Positions 1 through 7,586 of a DNA stretch of 13,756 bases are shown here, piece by piece. Each line of letters opens with the position of its first letter. The stretch's first letter is position 1. The notes below the pieces were generated by a model. That model saw only the letters and a program-made list of their open reading frames with translations, searched no databases and was not told the DNA's origin. The position numbers and the translations under genes were made by a program. Source of the DNA: an uncultured Aquimonas sp. (GTDB lineage Bacteria > Pseudomonadota > Gammaproteobacteria > Xanthomonadales > Xanthomonadaceae); contig CAMLOR010000076.1 of NCBI GenBank assembly GCA_946481615.1, forward strand, positions 1 to 13,756, read 5' to 3'.

Positions 1-1084
1 CCAGGTCGTACTCGCGCTCCAGGCGCTCCTGCACGATCTCCATGTGCAGCATGCCGAGGAAGCCGCAGCGGAAGCCGAAGCCCATGGCTTCCGAGCTTTC
101 GGGTTCGAACCGCAGCGCGGCGTCGTTCAGGCGCAGCTTCTCCAGGGCCTCGCGCAGCGCCGGGTAGTCCTCGGCGTTGACCGGGAACAGGCCGGCGAAC
201 ACGCGCGGCTGCATTTCCTGGAAGCCGGGCAGCGGGCCCGGCGCCGGATCGCCCGCCAGGGTCAGGGTGTCGCCCACCGGGGCGCCGTGCACGTCCTTGA
301 TCGAGGCGGTGATCCAGCCCACCTCGCCCGCGCCGAGCTTCTTCAGCTCCTTGCGCTTGGGGGTGAACACGCCCACCTTGTCCACCTCGTGGGTGCGGCC
401 GGTGGACATCACCAGGATCTTGCTCTTCGGGCCGATCTCGCCCTGCATCACGCGCACCAGCGAGACCACGCCCAGGTAGTTGTCGAACCACGAGTCGATG
501 ATCAGCGCCTGCAGCTTGTCGGTATCGCGCGGCTTCGGCGGTGGGATGCGCGCCACGATGGCCTCGAGCACGTCGCGCACGTTGAGGCCGGTCTTGGCGC
601 TGACCTGCAGCGCGTCCTCGGCGTCGATGCCGATGACGGCCTCGATTTCCTTCTTGACCTTTTCCGGATCGGCCGTCGGCAGATCGATTTTGTTGAGCAC
701 CGGGATCACTTCCAGCCCCTGCTCGACCGCGGTGTAGCAGTTGGCGACCGACTGCGCTTCCACGCCCTGCGCGGCGTCGACCACCAGCAGCGCGCCTTCG
801 CAGGCCGCCAGCGAGCGCGACACTTCGTAGCTGAAGTCCACGTGCCCGGGCGTGTCGATGAAGTTGAGCTGGTAGACCTGCCCGTCCTTCGCCGTGTACG
901 GCAGCGAGACCGACTGCGCCTTGATCGTGATGCCGCGTTCGCGCTCGATCGGGTTCGAATCGAGCACCTGGGCTTCCATCTCGCGCTCCTCGAGGCCGCC
1001 GCAGAGCTGGATGATGCGATCGGCCAGCGTCGATTTGCCGTGGTCGACGTGCGCGATGATGGAGAAGTTGCGGATGTGTTGCAT
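1..1084 (-). CDS. lepA: Elongation factor 4 (LepA/EF4), N-terminal 361 residues; 3' end outside window
   Basis: This is a ribosome-bound translational GTPase that back-translocates or remodels stalled ribosomes. The ATG at 1084-1082 opens with [19 protein letters not shown], a textbook LepA N-terminus with the P-loop (AHVDHGKST, residues 11-19). [10 protein letters not shown] (switch I, about 48-57), DTPGHVDFS (G3, about 77-85) and NKID (G4, about 131-134) follow, so the G domain is complete. The frame stays open to the window edge, where it reads ERLEREYDL. The family is about 600 residues long, so roughly 240 C-terminal residues, including the LepA-specific CTD, are missing only because the window ends. 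It lies 157 bases downstream of mucD on the same strand and may be co-transcribed with the sigma-E operon or use its own promoter in the gap. The ribosome-binding site is weak (GGAA close to the ATG). Identification is very secure. Confidence 0.97.
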   Translation of the reverse strand, partial: MQHIRNFSIIAHVDHGKSTLADRIIQLCGGLEEREMEAQVLDSNPIERERGITIKAQSVSLPYTAKDGQVYQLNFIDTPGHVDFSYEVSRSLAACEGALLVVDAAQGVEAQSVANCYTAVEQGLEVIPVLNKIDLPTADPEKVKKEIEAVIGIDAEDALQVSAKTGLNVRDVLEAIVARIPPPKPRDTDKLQALIIDSWFDNYLGVVSLVRVMQGEIGPKSKILVMSTGRTHEVDKVGVFTPKRKELKKLGAGEVGWITASIKDVHGAPVGDTLTLAGDPAPGPLPGFQEMQPRVFAGLFPVNAEDYPALREALEKLRLNDAALRFEPESSEAMGFGFRCGFLGMLHMEIVQERLEREYDL

Positions 1085-1122
1085 GGGTTCCGGGGAAGCT
1101 GGCGCGGACGGCGCCCGCAAAA

Positions 1123-1144
1123 GCGCGGCATTATGCCATGCCGC
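1123..1144 (-). promoter_or_regulatory. Possible extended -10 promoter with small palindrome upstream of lepA
   Basis: On the minus strand CATAAT (complement of 1130-1135, five of six matches to TATAAT) is preceded by TGG, giving an extended -10 pattern about 45 bases before the lepA ATG. No good -35 is visible at 16-18 bases. The -10 lies inside an inverted repeat, GCGGCAT (1125-1131) and ATGCCGC (1138-1144), that could be an operator or a hairpin. The region is otherwise GC-rich, so this AT-rich spot stands out, but the call rests on pattern alone. Confidence 0.35.
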
Positions 1145-1160
1145 GCCATCCCGGGCGTCC

Positions 1161-1242
1161 GTCGTTCCTGCGGAAGGCGGGAATCCAGCGACTTTTGCCG
1201 CACCGGGCAAAGTCGCCGGTTCCCCGCCTGCGCGGGGACGAC
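1161..1242. repeat. Inverted pair of GTCATTCC-type palindromic repeats between mucD and lepA
   Basis: The left arm (1161-1198, starting GTCGTTCCTGCGG and ending CAGCGACTTTTGCC) matches the reverse complement of the right arm (1207-1242, starting GTCGTCCCCGCGCAGG and ending GGCGACTTTGCC) over about 36 bases with few differences. Each arm also contains its own short CCCGC/GCGGG hairpin. The same unit recurs at 7480, 9055 and 12693. The outer base of the right arm is the last base of the mucD stop codon (TAG at 1244-1242), so the element abuts the gene exactly. It would form a long hairpin in the mRNA and could attenuate read-through into lepA or protect the mucD 3' end; that role is inference. 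Confidence 0.85.
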
Positions 1243-2672
1243 TATTCGCGGCGCGGAGCCGCGGGCGGCGGCGTCACCGCCACGAACTGGGTCTGATCCT
1301 CGCGGCGCACCAGCAGCATCACCGGCTCGCCCGGCGCCGCGCTCTTCACCGCGGCGTTGAATTCGGCCACGGTGCCGACCGACGTGCGGCCCACCATCAG
1401 CACGATGTCGCCCGGCTGCAGGCCGGCGCGGCGGCCGGGGGCGCCCACGACGCGCGAAATCACCACGCCCTGGGCGGGTTCGAGGTCGAGCGCCTTGCGC
1501 TGTTCGGGATCGATGTCTTCGACCACGAGGCCGAGCGGGTTGCCGGCGGCGGCATCGGCATCGCCGGCCGCACCGCGTGCGGCCACGTCGCGCGGCAGTT
1601 CGCCGATGGTGACCGGCAATTCGATTTCCTTGCCGTTGCGGAACACCGTGAGGGTGGCACGCGAACCGGGCGCGGCCGCGCCGACCAGCGGCGGCAGATC
1701 GCCGGAGCGGGCGATTTCGCGGTCGTTGAAGCGGGTGATCACGTCGCCCAGTTCGACGCCGGCCTTCCTGGCGGCGCTGTCGTCCGCGAAGCCGAACACC
1801 AGCGCGCCGCCCGGGCGCGGCAGCTTGATGCTGCGCGCCAGTTCGCGCGTGACTTCCTGGATGTTCACGCCCAGCAGGCCGCGCGCCACGTAGCCCTTGC
1901 CCTTGAGCTGCTGCACGGCGCTCATCGCGGTTTCGATGGGGATGGCGAAGCTCACGCCCATGAAGCCGCCGGTGTTGGAGAAGATCTGCGAATTGATGCC
2001 GATCACCTCGCCCGCGGTGTTGAGCAGCGGGCCGCCGGAATTGCCGCGGTTGATGGCCACGTCGGTCTGGATGAAGGGCACGTACTGCTGGCCGGTGACG
2101 GGCGAGGTGCGGCCCGTGGCGCTCACCACGCCGGCGGTGACGGAGTGATCGAAGCCGAACGGCGAACCGATCGCGACCACCCACTGGCCGGGCTTGAGGC
2201 TGTCGGAGTCGCCGAGCTTCACCGCGGCGAGGTTGTCGGCCTCCACCTTCAGCAGCGCGACGTCGGCTTCCGGATCGCTGCCGACCACCTTGGCTTCCAG
2301 TTCGCGGCGATCGTTGAAGCGCAGCACGACTTCGTCGGCGCCGTCGATCACGTGATGGTTGGTGAGCACGTAGCCGTCGGCCGAAATCACGAAACCGGTG
2401 CCAGCGGAGGTGCGGTCGCGCGGCGCGCGCGGCTGCGAGGGATCGCCGAAGAAGCGGCGCAGGGCCTCGAGTTCTTCGTCGGAGAGATCGCCCGCGCTGG
2501 GCATGGCGTTGCGTTGCGCGGCTTCCACCGTGCGCGTGGCCGAAACGTTGACGACGGCCGGGCTGACCTGTTCGACGAGGCCGGTGAAATCCGGCAGCGA
2601 CTGCGCCTGGACGGAAACGGAAAGGCCGAGTGCGAGCGCGAAGGACGCGACGGCCTGCAGATGACGATTCAT
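1242..2672 (-). CDS. mucD: Periplasmic serine endoprotease, DegP/DegQ/MucD (HtrA) family
   Basis: This is an HtrA-type protease/chaperone that degrades misfolded envelope proteins; in Pseudomonas MucD also restrains AlgU signalling. The protein has 476 residues. A signal peptide (1-24, cleavage after VQAQ) is followed by a trypsin-like domain with catalytic His107 (TNHHV), Asp137 (EADVALL) and Ser212 (GNSGGP). PDZ1 lies at about 260-355 and PDZ2 at about 379-465, as in DegQ/MucD. The start chosen is the ATG at 2672-2670. It directly precedes the signal peptide, has GGGAG (2687-2683) 10 bases upstream, and overlaps the rseC stop as ATGA. An in-frame extension upstream of this ATG would bury the signal peptide and is rejected. 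The gene is last in the rpoE-rseABC operon, so its synthesis should follow sigma-E activity. The stop codon touches the downstream repeat pair. Confidence 0.96.
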   Translation of the reverse strand: MNRHLQAVASFALALGLSVSVQAQSLPDFTGLVEQVSPAVVNVSATRTVEAAQRNAMPSAGDLSDEELEALRRFFGDPSQPRAPRDRTSAGTGFVISADGYVLTNHHVIDGADEVVLRFNDRRELEAKVVGSDPEADVALLKVEADNLAAVKLGDSDSLKPGQWVVAIGSPFGFDHSVTAGVVSATGRTSPVTGQQYVPFIQTDVAINRGNSGGPLLNTAGEVIGINSQIFSNTGGFMGVSFAIPIETAMSAVQQLKGKGYVARGLLGVNIQEVTRELARSIKLPRPGGALVFGFADDSAARKAGVELGDVITRFNDREIARSGDLPPLVGAAAPGSRATLTVFRNGKEIELPVTIGELPRDVAARGAAGDADAAAGNPLGLVVEDIDPEQRKALDLEPAQGVVISRVVGAPGRRAGLQPGDIVLMVGRTSVGTVAEFNAAVKSAAPGEPVMLLVRREDQTQFVAVTPPPAAPRRE

Positions 2673-3100
2673 GGGTCGATGACTCCCGTGGCTCGGATGT
2701 GTCGGTGCGAAAGCGAACTGCGCTTGGAGCGCCGCCACCCCGCGAGAGTTCCGGCAAGCGCACCCAGCAGCGTGGGCGGATCCGGCGCGATGCCCGCGGC
2801 GCGCGCCAGTGCGAAGCCCAGCATGGCGCCGCCGAGCAGGCCGAGCAGCGCGAGTCCGTAGCCGCGCGCGGCCTGCCGCAGCAGGGCGTTCTCGTCGAGG
2901 GAAAGCGTCCAGCTTTCGCCCAGATGCGGGGCGCGCGGGAATTGTTCAAGCGGCAGATCGATCCGGCTGCCGTTTTCGCCCCAATCGCGGAAGACATTGC
3001 AGCGTCCCGCGCAGCCGGCACAGCCGCTGCACGACGCGGTGGCGCGCAGCGTGGCGCGCGTGGCGTCGAGCGCCACGATTTCGGCGCGCCGCTCAGCCAC
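2669..3100 (-). CDS. rseC: RseC/MucC family membrane protein (SoxR-reducing system type)
   Basis: This small inner-membrane protein is a modest modulator of the sigma-E response; RseC is also implicated in reducing SoxR. It has 143 residues. A short N-terminal beta segment leads to a cysteine cluster (C24, C27, C30, C34 in SCSGCAGCAGRC) typical of RseC and possibly metal- or redox-active. Two hydrophobic segments follow at about 80-98 and 108-122, then a basic cytoplasmic tail. The start chosen is the GTG at 3100-3098, because VAERRAEIVALD aligns with the family N-terminus; the longer version starting at 3154 would add 18 unlike residues overlapping rseB. With this start it overlaps the rseB stop by 8 bases and its own stop overlaps the mucD ATG (ATGA), so it is sandwiched and probably translationally coupled on both sides. 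The family call is firm; exact function is poorly defined. Confidence 0.88.
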   Translation of the reverse strand: MAERRAEIVALDATRATLRATASCSGCAGCAGRCNVFRDWGENGSRIDLPLEQFPRAPHLGESWTLSLDENALLRQAARGYGLALLGLLGGAMLGFALARAAGIAPDPPTLLGALAGTLAGWRRSKRSSLSHRHIRATGVIDP

Positions 3101-4040
3101 CCGTGGCGGGCAGCACGCCCTGCGCGAAGCGTTCGACCGTGGCGGGCGGCACATCGCCCAGCACGGTGATCTGGTGGCCGTCGAGCACGCGGCCGAAGAG
3201 ATTCACCGCGCCTCGGCTGGAAAGCCCGGTGAAGGCCTGCGCGGCGCGCGTGAGCGGCTCGACGTAGACCGAGACGCTGGCCAGTCCATCGCTGAAGACC
3301 AGATGTTCGCCGGCCTGCGTGCCTGGCTGGCGCGCGGCCAGTTCGAAGCCGTCAGGCACGTTGGCCACGCTCCAGCCCGCCGGCGTCGCGGCGGCGGGCT
3401 GCGGGCGGGGCAGCGGAGCCGGCAGCGGGTTTTCGGCCGGTGCACCGGCGAGATCGGCTTCGCCCGGACGCTCGCGCAACGCGATGCGCGTGAACATCCA
3501 TTGCTCCACGGGCCGGCCGTCGGCGCCGAACCGCACCGACTTCAGCAACATGCCGGTTTCGGTTTCGAGCCACAGCCGGTAGCCGTAGCGGAAGGCATCG
3601 CGCGGCCGCACTTCAATGGTTTGCGCGGCGAGGCCGGCGATGCGGTCGGCGCCGCCCAGGGCCAATGCATAGTGTTTCGGCAGACGCGACGGATCGGCGC
3701 CGAGCGCGACGATCGACGGCGGCTGCAGCGGTCCAGGTTCGCCGTACATCGCGGCGCGCGGACGGCTGCCGGCCAGCAGCACCTGGCCCTGGCTGCGCAG
3801 GACTTCGCGCGGCGCGCCGCTCAGCGAAACCAGGCGCTCGCGCGCGCCGCCCGGATCGACCGCGTGGAAGACACGCAGCGCCTCGACCTGGTGGCCATGC
3901 ACGTAGACCACTTCACCGTGGTAATCCAGGCCGGCGAGGGCCTGGCCCATGCGCGCGAGCCAGGCATTGGCGTCCTGCGCCAGCGCCGGCAGCGCGAGCG
4001 CCAGCCCCGCCAGGAGGGCCAGGCGCGGCGCCAGGCGCAT
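3093..4040 (-). CDS. rseB: Periplasmic sigma-E regulator RseB/MucB
   Basis: RseB binds the periplasmic part of RseA and shields it from site-1 protease until lipid or LPS signals release it. The protein has 315 residues. A signal peptide (1-22, hydrophobic core LALLAGLALALPALAQ) is followed by a lipoprotein-carrier-like large domain (about 25-190), with LDYHGEVVYVHG at its start and the family-typical GYRLWLETETGMLLKS at 153-168. A Pro/Ala-rich linker (about 200-222) leads to a small C-terminal MucB/RseB domain (about 223-310) that contacts RseA. The ATG at 4040-4038 overlaps the rseA stop by one base (TGATG) and directly precedes the signal peptide, so upstream in-frame codons antisense-like to rseA are not part of it. 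Length agrees with the family. Position between rseA and rseC is the standard order. Confidence 0.95.
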   Translation of the reverse strand: MRLAPRLALLAGLALALPALAQDANAWLARMGQALAGLDYHGEVVYVHGHQVEALRVFHAVDPGGARERLVSLSGAPREVLRSQGQVLLAGSRPRAAMYGEPGPLQPPSIVALGADPSRLPKHYALALGGADRIAGLAAQTIEVRPRDAFRYGYRLWLETETGMLLKSVRFGADGRPVEQWMFTRIALRERPGEADLAGAPAENPLPAPLPRPQPAAATPAGWSVANVPDGFELAARQPGTQAGEHLVFSDGLASVSVYVEPLTRAAQAFTGLSSRGAVNLFGRVLDGHQITVLGDVPPATVERFAQGVLPATGG

Positions 4041-4666
4041 CAGCGTGCGGCTTCCGCGGCCGGCGCGCGCTCGCGCACCGGCGTGACCAGCGGCAGATAG
4101 GGCACGAAGCCCTGCACCTGCGTCGCCTCGTTGTGGCGCACGAGGTAACTCTCGATGCGCGGATCGATACGCACGACCGCACCGTAGGGCCCGGCCTCGC
4201 TGGCCGACACCGTCAGGGCCTCTTCGCGCAGCGGCGGACGCAGGTCCTGCTCGCGATACGGCGACGGCGCGACCTGCGGCGCGGGCACCGAAACCGTCTG
4301 CGGCGCGGTCGAAACATCCGGCGCTTCGGCCGGCGGGCGCACCGCCATCAGCGCGGCCAGCGCCACCGAGGCCGCGACCGCGAAGCCGCCGATCCATTTC
4401 AGCGCCTCGCGCGGCACGCCGCGGCCTGGCGTTGCCTCTTGCGCGATGGCGAGCGAGACGCGTGCCACGAAGTCGGCGCGCAGCGGCGCGCAACCCTGGC
4501 CGCGCAGGCTGTCGCCGGCCACGTGCCAGCGCTGCCAGCAGCCGGAGAGTTCCGGATCGTCCGGCAGGCGGCGGACCAGGAAGCGCGCCTGATCGCGTTC
4601 GAGCTCGCCGTCGACGAGCGCGGAGAGCTGCTGCTTGATGTCGGTGTCGCGATGTTCGGCGTTCAT
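4040..4666 (-). CDS. rseA: Anti-sigma-E factor RseA/MucA
   Basis: This single-pass membrane protein sequesters the sigma factor at the inner membrane and is destroyed by regulated proteolysis under envelope stress. It has 208 residues. The cytoplasmic RseA N-terminal domain (about 8-75) opens with QQLSALVDGELE and contains CWQRWHVAGDSLRG. One transmembrane helix lies at about 91-109 (WIGGFAVAASVALAALMAV). The periplasmic region (110-208) has a low-complexity Pro/Ala/Val stretch followed by a conserved VRIDPRIESYLVRHNEAT segment (165-182). The ATG at 4666-4664 overlaps the rpoE stop (ATGA); the 32 upstream in-frame residues come from the rpoE coding region in another frame and are rejected. 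Coupled translation with rpoE would keep sigma and anti-sigma balanced. Length is close to E. coli RseA. Confidence 0.95.
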   Translation of the reverse strand: MNAEHRDTDIKQQLSALVDGELERDQARFLVRRLPDDPELSGCWQRWHVAGDSLRGQGCAPLRADFVARVSLAIAQEATPGRGVPREALKWIGGFAVAASVALAALMAVRPPAEAPDVSTAPQTVSVPAPQVAPSPYREQDLRPPLREEALTVSASEAGPYGAVVRIDPRIESYLVRHNEATQVQGFVPYLPLVTPVRERAPAAEAAR

Positions 4667-5256
4667 GGCCTGGCTCGTTCGGTGCCCAGCAAAGGGCGCA
4701 GTTTCTGGTCGATCGCGTCGCGCGCACGGAAGATGCGCGAACGCACCGTACCTATGGGGCAATCCATCGCCTCGGCGATCTCCTCGTAACTCAACCCGTC
4801 GACCTCGCGCAGGGTGATGGCCATGCGCAGCTCTTCGGGCAAGGCTTCGACCGTCCTGGCGACGGTTCGTTCAATTTCCTGCCGCATCAGTTCGTGTTCG
4901 GGCGTGTCGGTGTCGCGCAAGCGGGTGCCGGCGTCGAACTGCACGGCGTCCTGCGCGTCGATGTCCTCCGACGGCGGGCGCCGCCCGAGCGAGACGAGAT
5001 GGTTCTTGGCGGTGTTCACCGCGATCTTGTAAAGCCAGGTGTAGAACTGACTGTCGCCGCGGAAGTTCGCCAGCGCCCGGTAGGCGCGGATGAAGGTTTC
5101 CTGGGCCACGTCCTGGGCTTCGCTCCAGTCGTGGATATAGCGCCCGATCAGGCTCGTCACCTTGTGCTGGTATTTCGCCACCAGGAGGTCGAAGGCCCGC
5201 TTCTCGCCCTTCTGCACGCGCTGGACCAGCGCCTGGTCGATATTGTCTTCGCCCAT
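4663..5256 (-). CDS. rpoE: ECF RNA polymerase sigma factor RpoE/AlgU
   Basis: This ECF sigma factor directs the envelope-stress regulon. It has 197 residues. Region 2 (about 20-90) holds the core-binding and -10 reading segment (DVAQETFIRAYRALANFRGD and TWLYKIAVNTAKNHL). Region 4 (about 130-185) holds the helix-turn-helix (LSYEEIAEAMDCPIGTVRSR, 155-174) that reads the -35. It closely resembles Pseudomonas AlgU along its whole length. The ATG at 5256-5254 was chosen because it gives the family N-terminus and has GGAG (5271-5268) 11 bases upstream; a GTG four codons earlier would place the start on that GGAG. The gene heads a five-gene overlapping operon and its stop overlaps the rseA ATG. A sigma-E-like promoter lies about 60-80 bases upstream, implying autoregulation. 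Confidence 0.96.
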   Translation of the reverse strand: MGEDNIDQALVQRVQKGEKRAFDLLVAKYQHKVTSLIGRYIHDWSEAQDVAQETFIRAYRALANFRGDSQFYTWLYKIAVNTAKNHLVSLGRRPPSEDIDAQDAVQFDAGTRLRDTDTPEHELMRQEIERTVARTVEALPEELRMAITLREVDGLSYEEIAEAMDCPIGTVRSRIFRARDAIDQKLRPLLGTERARP

Positions 5257-5312
5257 CCGGGCCGTCACTCCGCAGGTTGTTCTTATGATGACCCTGAGCT
5301 GCGGTCCGCGAG

Positions 5313-5339
5313 CAAGACCTGCGCTTTGCCGGAAAGTTC
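5313..5339 (-). promoter_or_regulatory. Candidate sigma-E (AlgU) autoregulatory promoter of rpoE
   Basis: On the minus strand GAACTT (complement of 5334-5339) is followed after 16 bases by TCTTG (complement of 5313-5317). The family pattern for RpoE/AlgU promoters is GGAACTT, about 16 bases, then TCTGA or similar, so the -35 matches well and the -10 partly. It would give a leader of roughly 50 bases before the rpoE ATG. No equally good housekeeping pair is seen on this strand, although TATGAT occurs further upstream without a convincing -35. Confidence 0.5.
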
Positions 5340-5359
5340 ACCGCCGTGCCCGCTGCGCG

Positions 5360-5389
5360 TTGACCTGGAGCGCGGCCAGCCCGGATCAT
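5360..5389 (+). promoter_or_regulatory. Possible housekeeping promoter for the beta-oxidation gene
   Basis: TTGACC (5360-5365) is followed after 18 bases by GATCAT (5384-5389), five and four matches to the sigma-70 hexamers, about 50 bases before the ATG at 5438. It is divergent from, and lies just upstream of, the rpoE promoter candidate, so the two could influence each other. I see no clear FadR/PsrA-type operator. Confidence 0.35.
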
Positions 5390-5437
5390 AGCCCCGATGC
5401 GGCCGCGTATGGTGGCCCGATCCCCAGGAGCTTCCCG

Positions 5438-7474
5438 ATGTTCGACGGCCTGCGTTTCCGCCATTGGCAGCCTTCGCTGCGCCCCGACGGCGTGGTGGTG
5501 CTGACGCTCGACCGCGCCGGCGAGAGCGTCAACGCGCTTTCGCGCGAGGTGCTCGACGAACTCGATCTGCTGGTCGAGCGCATCGCCATCGAGAAGCCGA
5601 AGGCGGTGGTCTTCCGCAGCGGCAAGGCGGCGGGCTTCATTCCGGGCGCCGACATCAAGACCTTCGAGGAATTGGACAAGAAGGATCTGATCTACGATTG
5701 GATCCGCCTCGGCCAGCTGGTGTTCCAGAAGGTCGCCGACCTGCCCTGCCCCACGGTGGCCGCGATCCACGGCCATTGCATGGGCGGCGGCACCGAGCTG
5801 GCGCTGGCCTGCGACTACCGCATCGCCTCGAGCGACGATTCCACCAGAATCGGCCTGCCCGAAATCAAGCTCGGCATCTATCCCGGCTGGGGCGGCAGCG
5901 TGCGCTTGCCGCGACTCGTCGGCACGCCCGCGGCGATGGACATGATGCTGACCGGCCGCGCACTCTCGGCCTCCAATGCGCGCGCCATCGGCCTGGTGGA
6001 CAAGGTGGTCGAGCCCGCGATGCTGCTCGACGCCGCCATCGAACTGGCGCGCCGCGGTACCTCGCGTCCGTTCAAGCAGCGCGCCACGGCCTGGGCCACG
6101 AACCTGTGGCCGGTGCGCCAGGCGATGGCGCCGATGCTGGCGAACCAGGTTGCGCGCAAGGCGCCGAAGGCGCACTACCCGGCGCCGTACGCCCTGATCG
6201 ACACCTGGCGCCGCAGCGGCGGCACCGTGCATTCGCGCCTGCGCGCCGAGGCGAAGGCGGTGACGAAGCTCGCGAAGACTTCGACGGCCCGCAATCTGGT
6301 ACGCGTGTACTTCCTGCAGGAGCGTCTGAAGGGCCTCGGCGGCAAAGAACACGGCATCAAGCACGTGCACGTGGTCGGCGCCGGCGTGATGGGCGGCGAC
6401 ATCGCCGCCTGGTGCGCGCTGCGCGGCTTCGAGACAACGCTGCAGGATCGCGAGATGCAGTACGTCCAGCCCGCGCTGGACCGTGCCGCCGCGCTTTACG
6501 CAAAAAAGGTCAAGCGCGAGGACAAGCGCGCCGCCACCGCCGCACGCCTGAAGGCCGACGTGGAAGGCGCGGGAGTCGCGAAGGCCGATCTCGTGATCGA
6601 GGCGATCTTCGAGAATCCCGAGGCCAAGAAGGCGCTGTATGCGAAGGTCGAGGAGACGCTGCGCCCGGAGGCGCTGCTCACCACCAACACCTCGTCGATC
6701 CCGCTCACCGACCTGCGCGAAGGCGTGAAGCACGACGCGCGTTTCGCCGGCCTGCACTACTTCAACCCGGTGTCGATGATGCCGCTGGTGGAGATCGTGC
6801 GGCACGACGCGATGGCGCCGGAAACCGAACGCCGCCTCGCCGCCTTCTGCCGCGCGCTCGACAAGCTGCCGGTGCCGGTGGCGGGCACGCCGGGCTTCCT
6901 CGTCAACCGCATCCTGATGCCCTATCTGCTCGAAGCGATGACGGCCTATGGCGAAGGCATCCCGGGCCCGGTGATCGACAAGGCTGCGCTGCGTTTCGGC
7001 ATGCCGATGGGCCCGATCGAATTGGCCGACACGGTGGGCCTGGACGTCGCCGCGTCGGTCGGCAAGATCCTCGCGGACTATCTGAACCTGCCCGTCCCCG
7101 AAGGCATGCAGTCGCTGCTGCAGTCGGGCAAGCGCGGCCGCAAGGACGGCCAGGGCTTCTACACCTGGGTCGACGGCAAGGCGCAGAAACCCGAAGTGCC
7201 GAAGGACTACAAGGCGCCGGACGATCTCACCGATCGCCTGATCTACCCGATGCTCAACGAGAGCGTCGCCTGCCTGCACGACGGTGTCGTGAGCGACGCC
7301 GACCTGCTCGATGCCGGCGTGATCTTCGGTACCGGCTTCGCGCCGTTCACGGGCGGGCCGATCAACCATATCCGCGCGCAGGGCATCGCGAAATGCCGGC
7401 AGCGGTTGGAGCAGCTGGCGGCGCGCTACGGCGACCGGTTCAAGCCGCGGCCCGGCTGGGACACGCTGCAGTAA
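5438..7474 (+). CDS. Bifunctional enoyl-CoA hydratase / 3-hydroxyacyl-CoA dehydrogenase (FadB/FadJ type alpha subunit)
   Basis: This is a beta-oxidation multienzyme: it hydrates trans-2-enoyl-CoA and oxidises the L-3-hydroxyacyl-CoA with NAD+. It has 678 residues. The N-terminal crotonase domain (about 10-200) has the oxyanion-hole segments PGADIKTF (69-76) and GHCMGGGTE (112-120), with catalytic Glu120 and Glu142 (GLPEIKLGIYPG). A linker of about 100 residues leads to the NAD-binding Rossmann domain (about 307-485) with GAGVMGG (314-320), TNTSS (416-420), the catalytic His440 region (GLHYFNPV) and PGFLVNR (485-491). A pair of C-terminal 3HCDH domains ends the protein. The ATG at 5438 has CAGGAG (5425-5430) 7 bases upstream. 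It is somewhat shorter than E. coli FadJ or FadB. No thiolase (FadI/FadA) partner lies in the window, so I leave the symbol open. It is divergent from rpoE and converges on pilZ. Confidence 0.93.
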   Translation: MFDGLRFRHWQPSLRPDGVVVLTLDRAGESVNALSREVLDELDLLVERIAIEKPKAVVFRSGKAAGFIPGADIKTFEELDKKDLIYDWIRLGQLVFQKVADLPCPTVAAIHGHCMGGGTELALACDYRIASSDDSTRIGLPEIKLGIYPGWGGSVRLPRLVGTPAAMDMMLTGRALSASNARAIGLVDKVVEPAMLLDAAIELARRGTSRPFKQRATAWATNLWPVRQAMAPMLANQVARKAPKAHYPAPYALIDTWRRSGGTVHSRLRAEAKAVTKLAKTSTARNLVRVYFLQERLKGLGGKEHGIKHVHVVGAGVMGGDIAAWCALRGFETTLQDREMQYVQPALDRAAALYAKKVKREDKRAATAARLKADVEGAGVAKADLVIEAIFENPEAKKALYAKVEETLRPEALLTTNTSSIPLTDLREGVKHDARFAGLHYFNPVSMMPLVEIVRHDAMAPETERRLAAFCRALDKLPVPVAGTPGFLVNRILMPYLLEAMTAYGEGIPGPVIDKAALRFGMPMGPIELADTVGLDVAASVGKILADYLNLPVPEGMQSLLQSGKRGRKDGQGFYTWVDGKAQKPEVPKDYKAPDDLTDRLIYPMLNESVACLHDGVVSDADLLDAGVIFGTGFAPFTGGPINHIRAQGIAKCRQRLEQLAARYGDRFKPRPGWDTLQ

Positions 7475-7479
7475 CCATC

Positions 7480-7561
7480 GTCATTCCCGCGCAAGCGGGA
7501 ATCCAGTGACTTTCGATGCGCGGCGAGGTTGAGAGTCGCTGCCCCCCCTTCGCGGGGCGAC
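7480..7561. repeat. GTCATTCC-type inverted repeat pair between convergent genes
   Basis: A well-preserved left unit, GTCATTCCCGCGCAAGCGGG onward through AATCCAGTGACTTT (7480-7513), faces a more decayed right unit (7532-7561, reverse complement starting GTCGCCCCGCG and ending CAGCGACTCT). It begins 5 bases after the stop of the plus-strand gene and ends 25 bases before the pilZ stop. The stem-rich structure between convergent genes may serve as a two-way transcription barrier or mRNA 3' end; it lacks a T-run of a classic terminator. No other feature is seen in this 112-base gap. Confidence 0.85.
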
Positions 7562-7586
7562 CCACCGATTGCATCGTGTGGGTCGA

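Noticed and set aside
894..2861. A 655-codon plus-strand open frame opposite mucD and the lepA gap
   Set aside because: It lies antisense to a protease with full catalytic triad and PDZ domains and has low-complexity His/Ala/Arg composition; it is a GC-rich shadow.
4871..7369. An 832-codon open frame on the minus strand opposite the beta-oxidation gene and running into rpoE
   Set aside because: Its translation is Arg/His/Ala-rich with no family motif, as expected for the antisense of a GC-rich gene; the plus-strand frame has complete enzyme motifs.
7480..7561. Classic rho-independent terminator between the convergent genes
   Set aside because: There is strong stem potential but no T-run after it on either strand; it is better described as a repeat pair that might act as a barrier.
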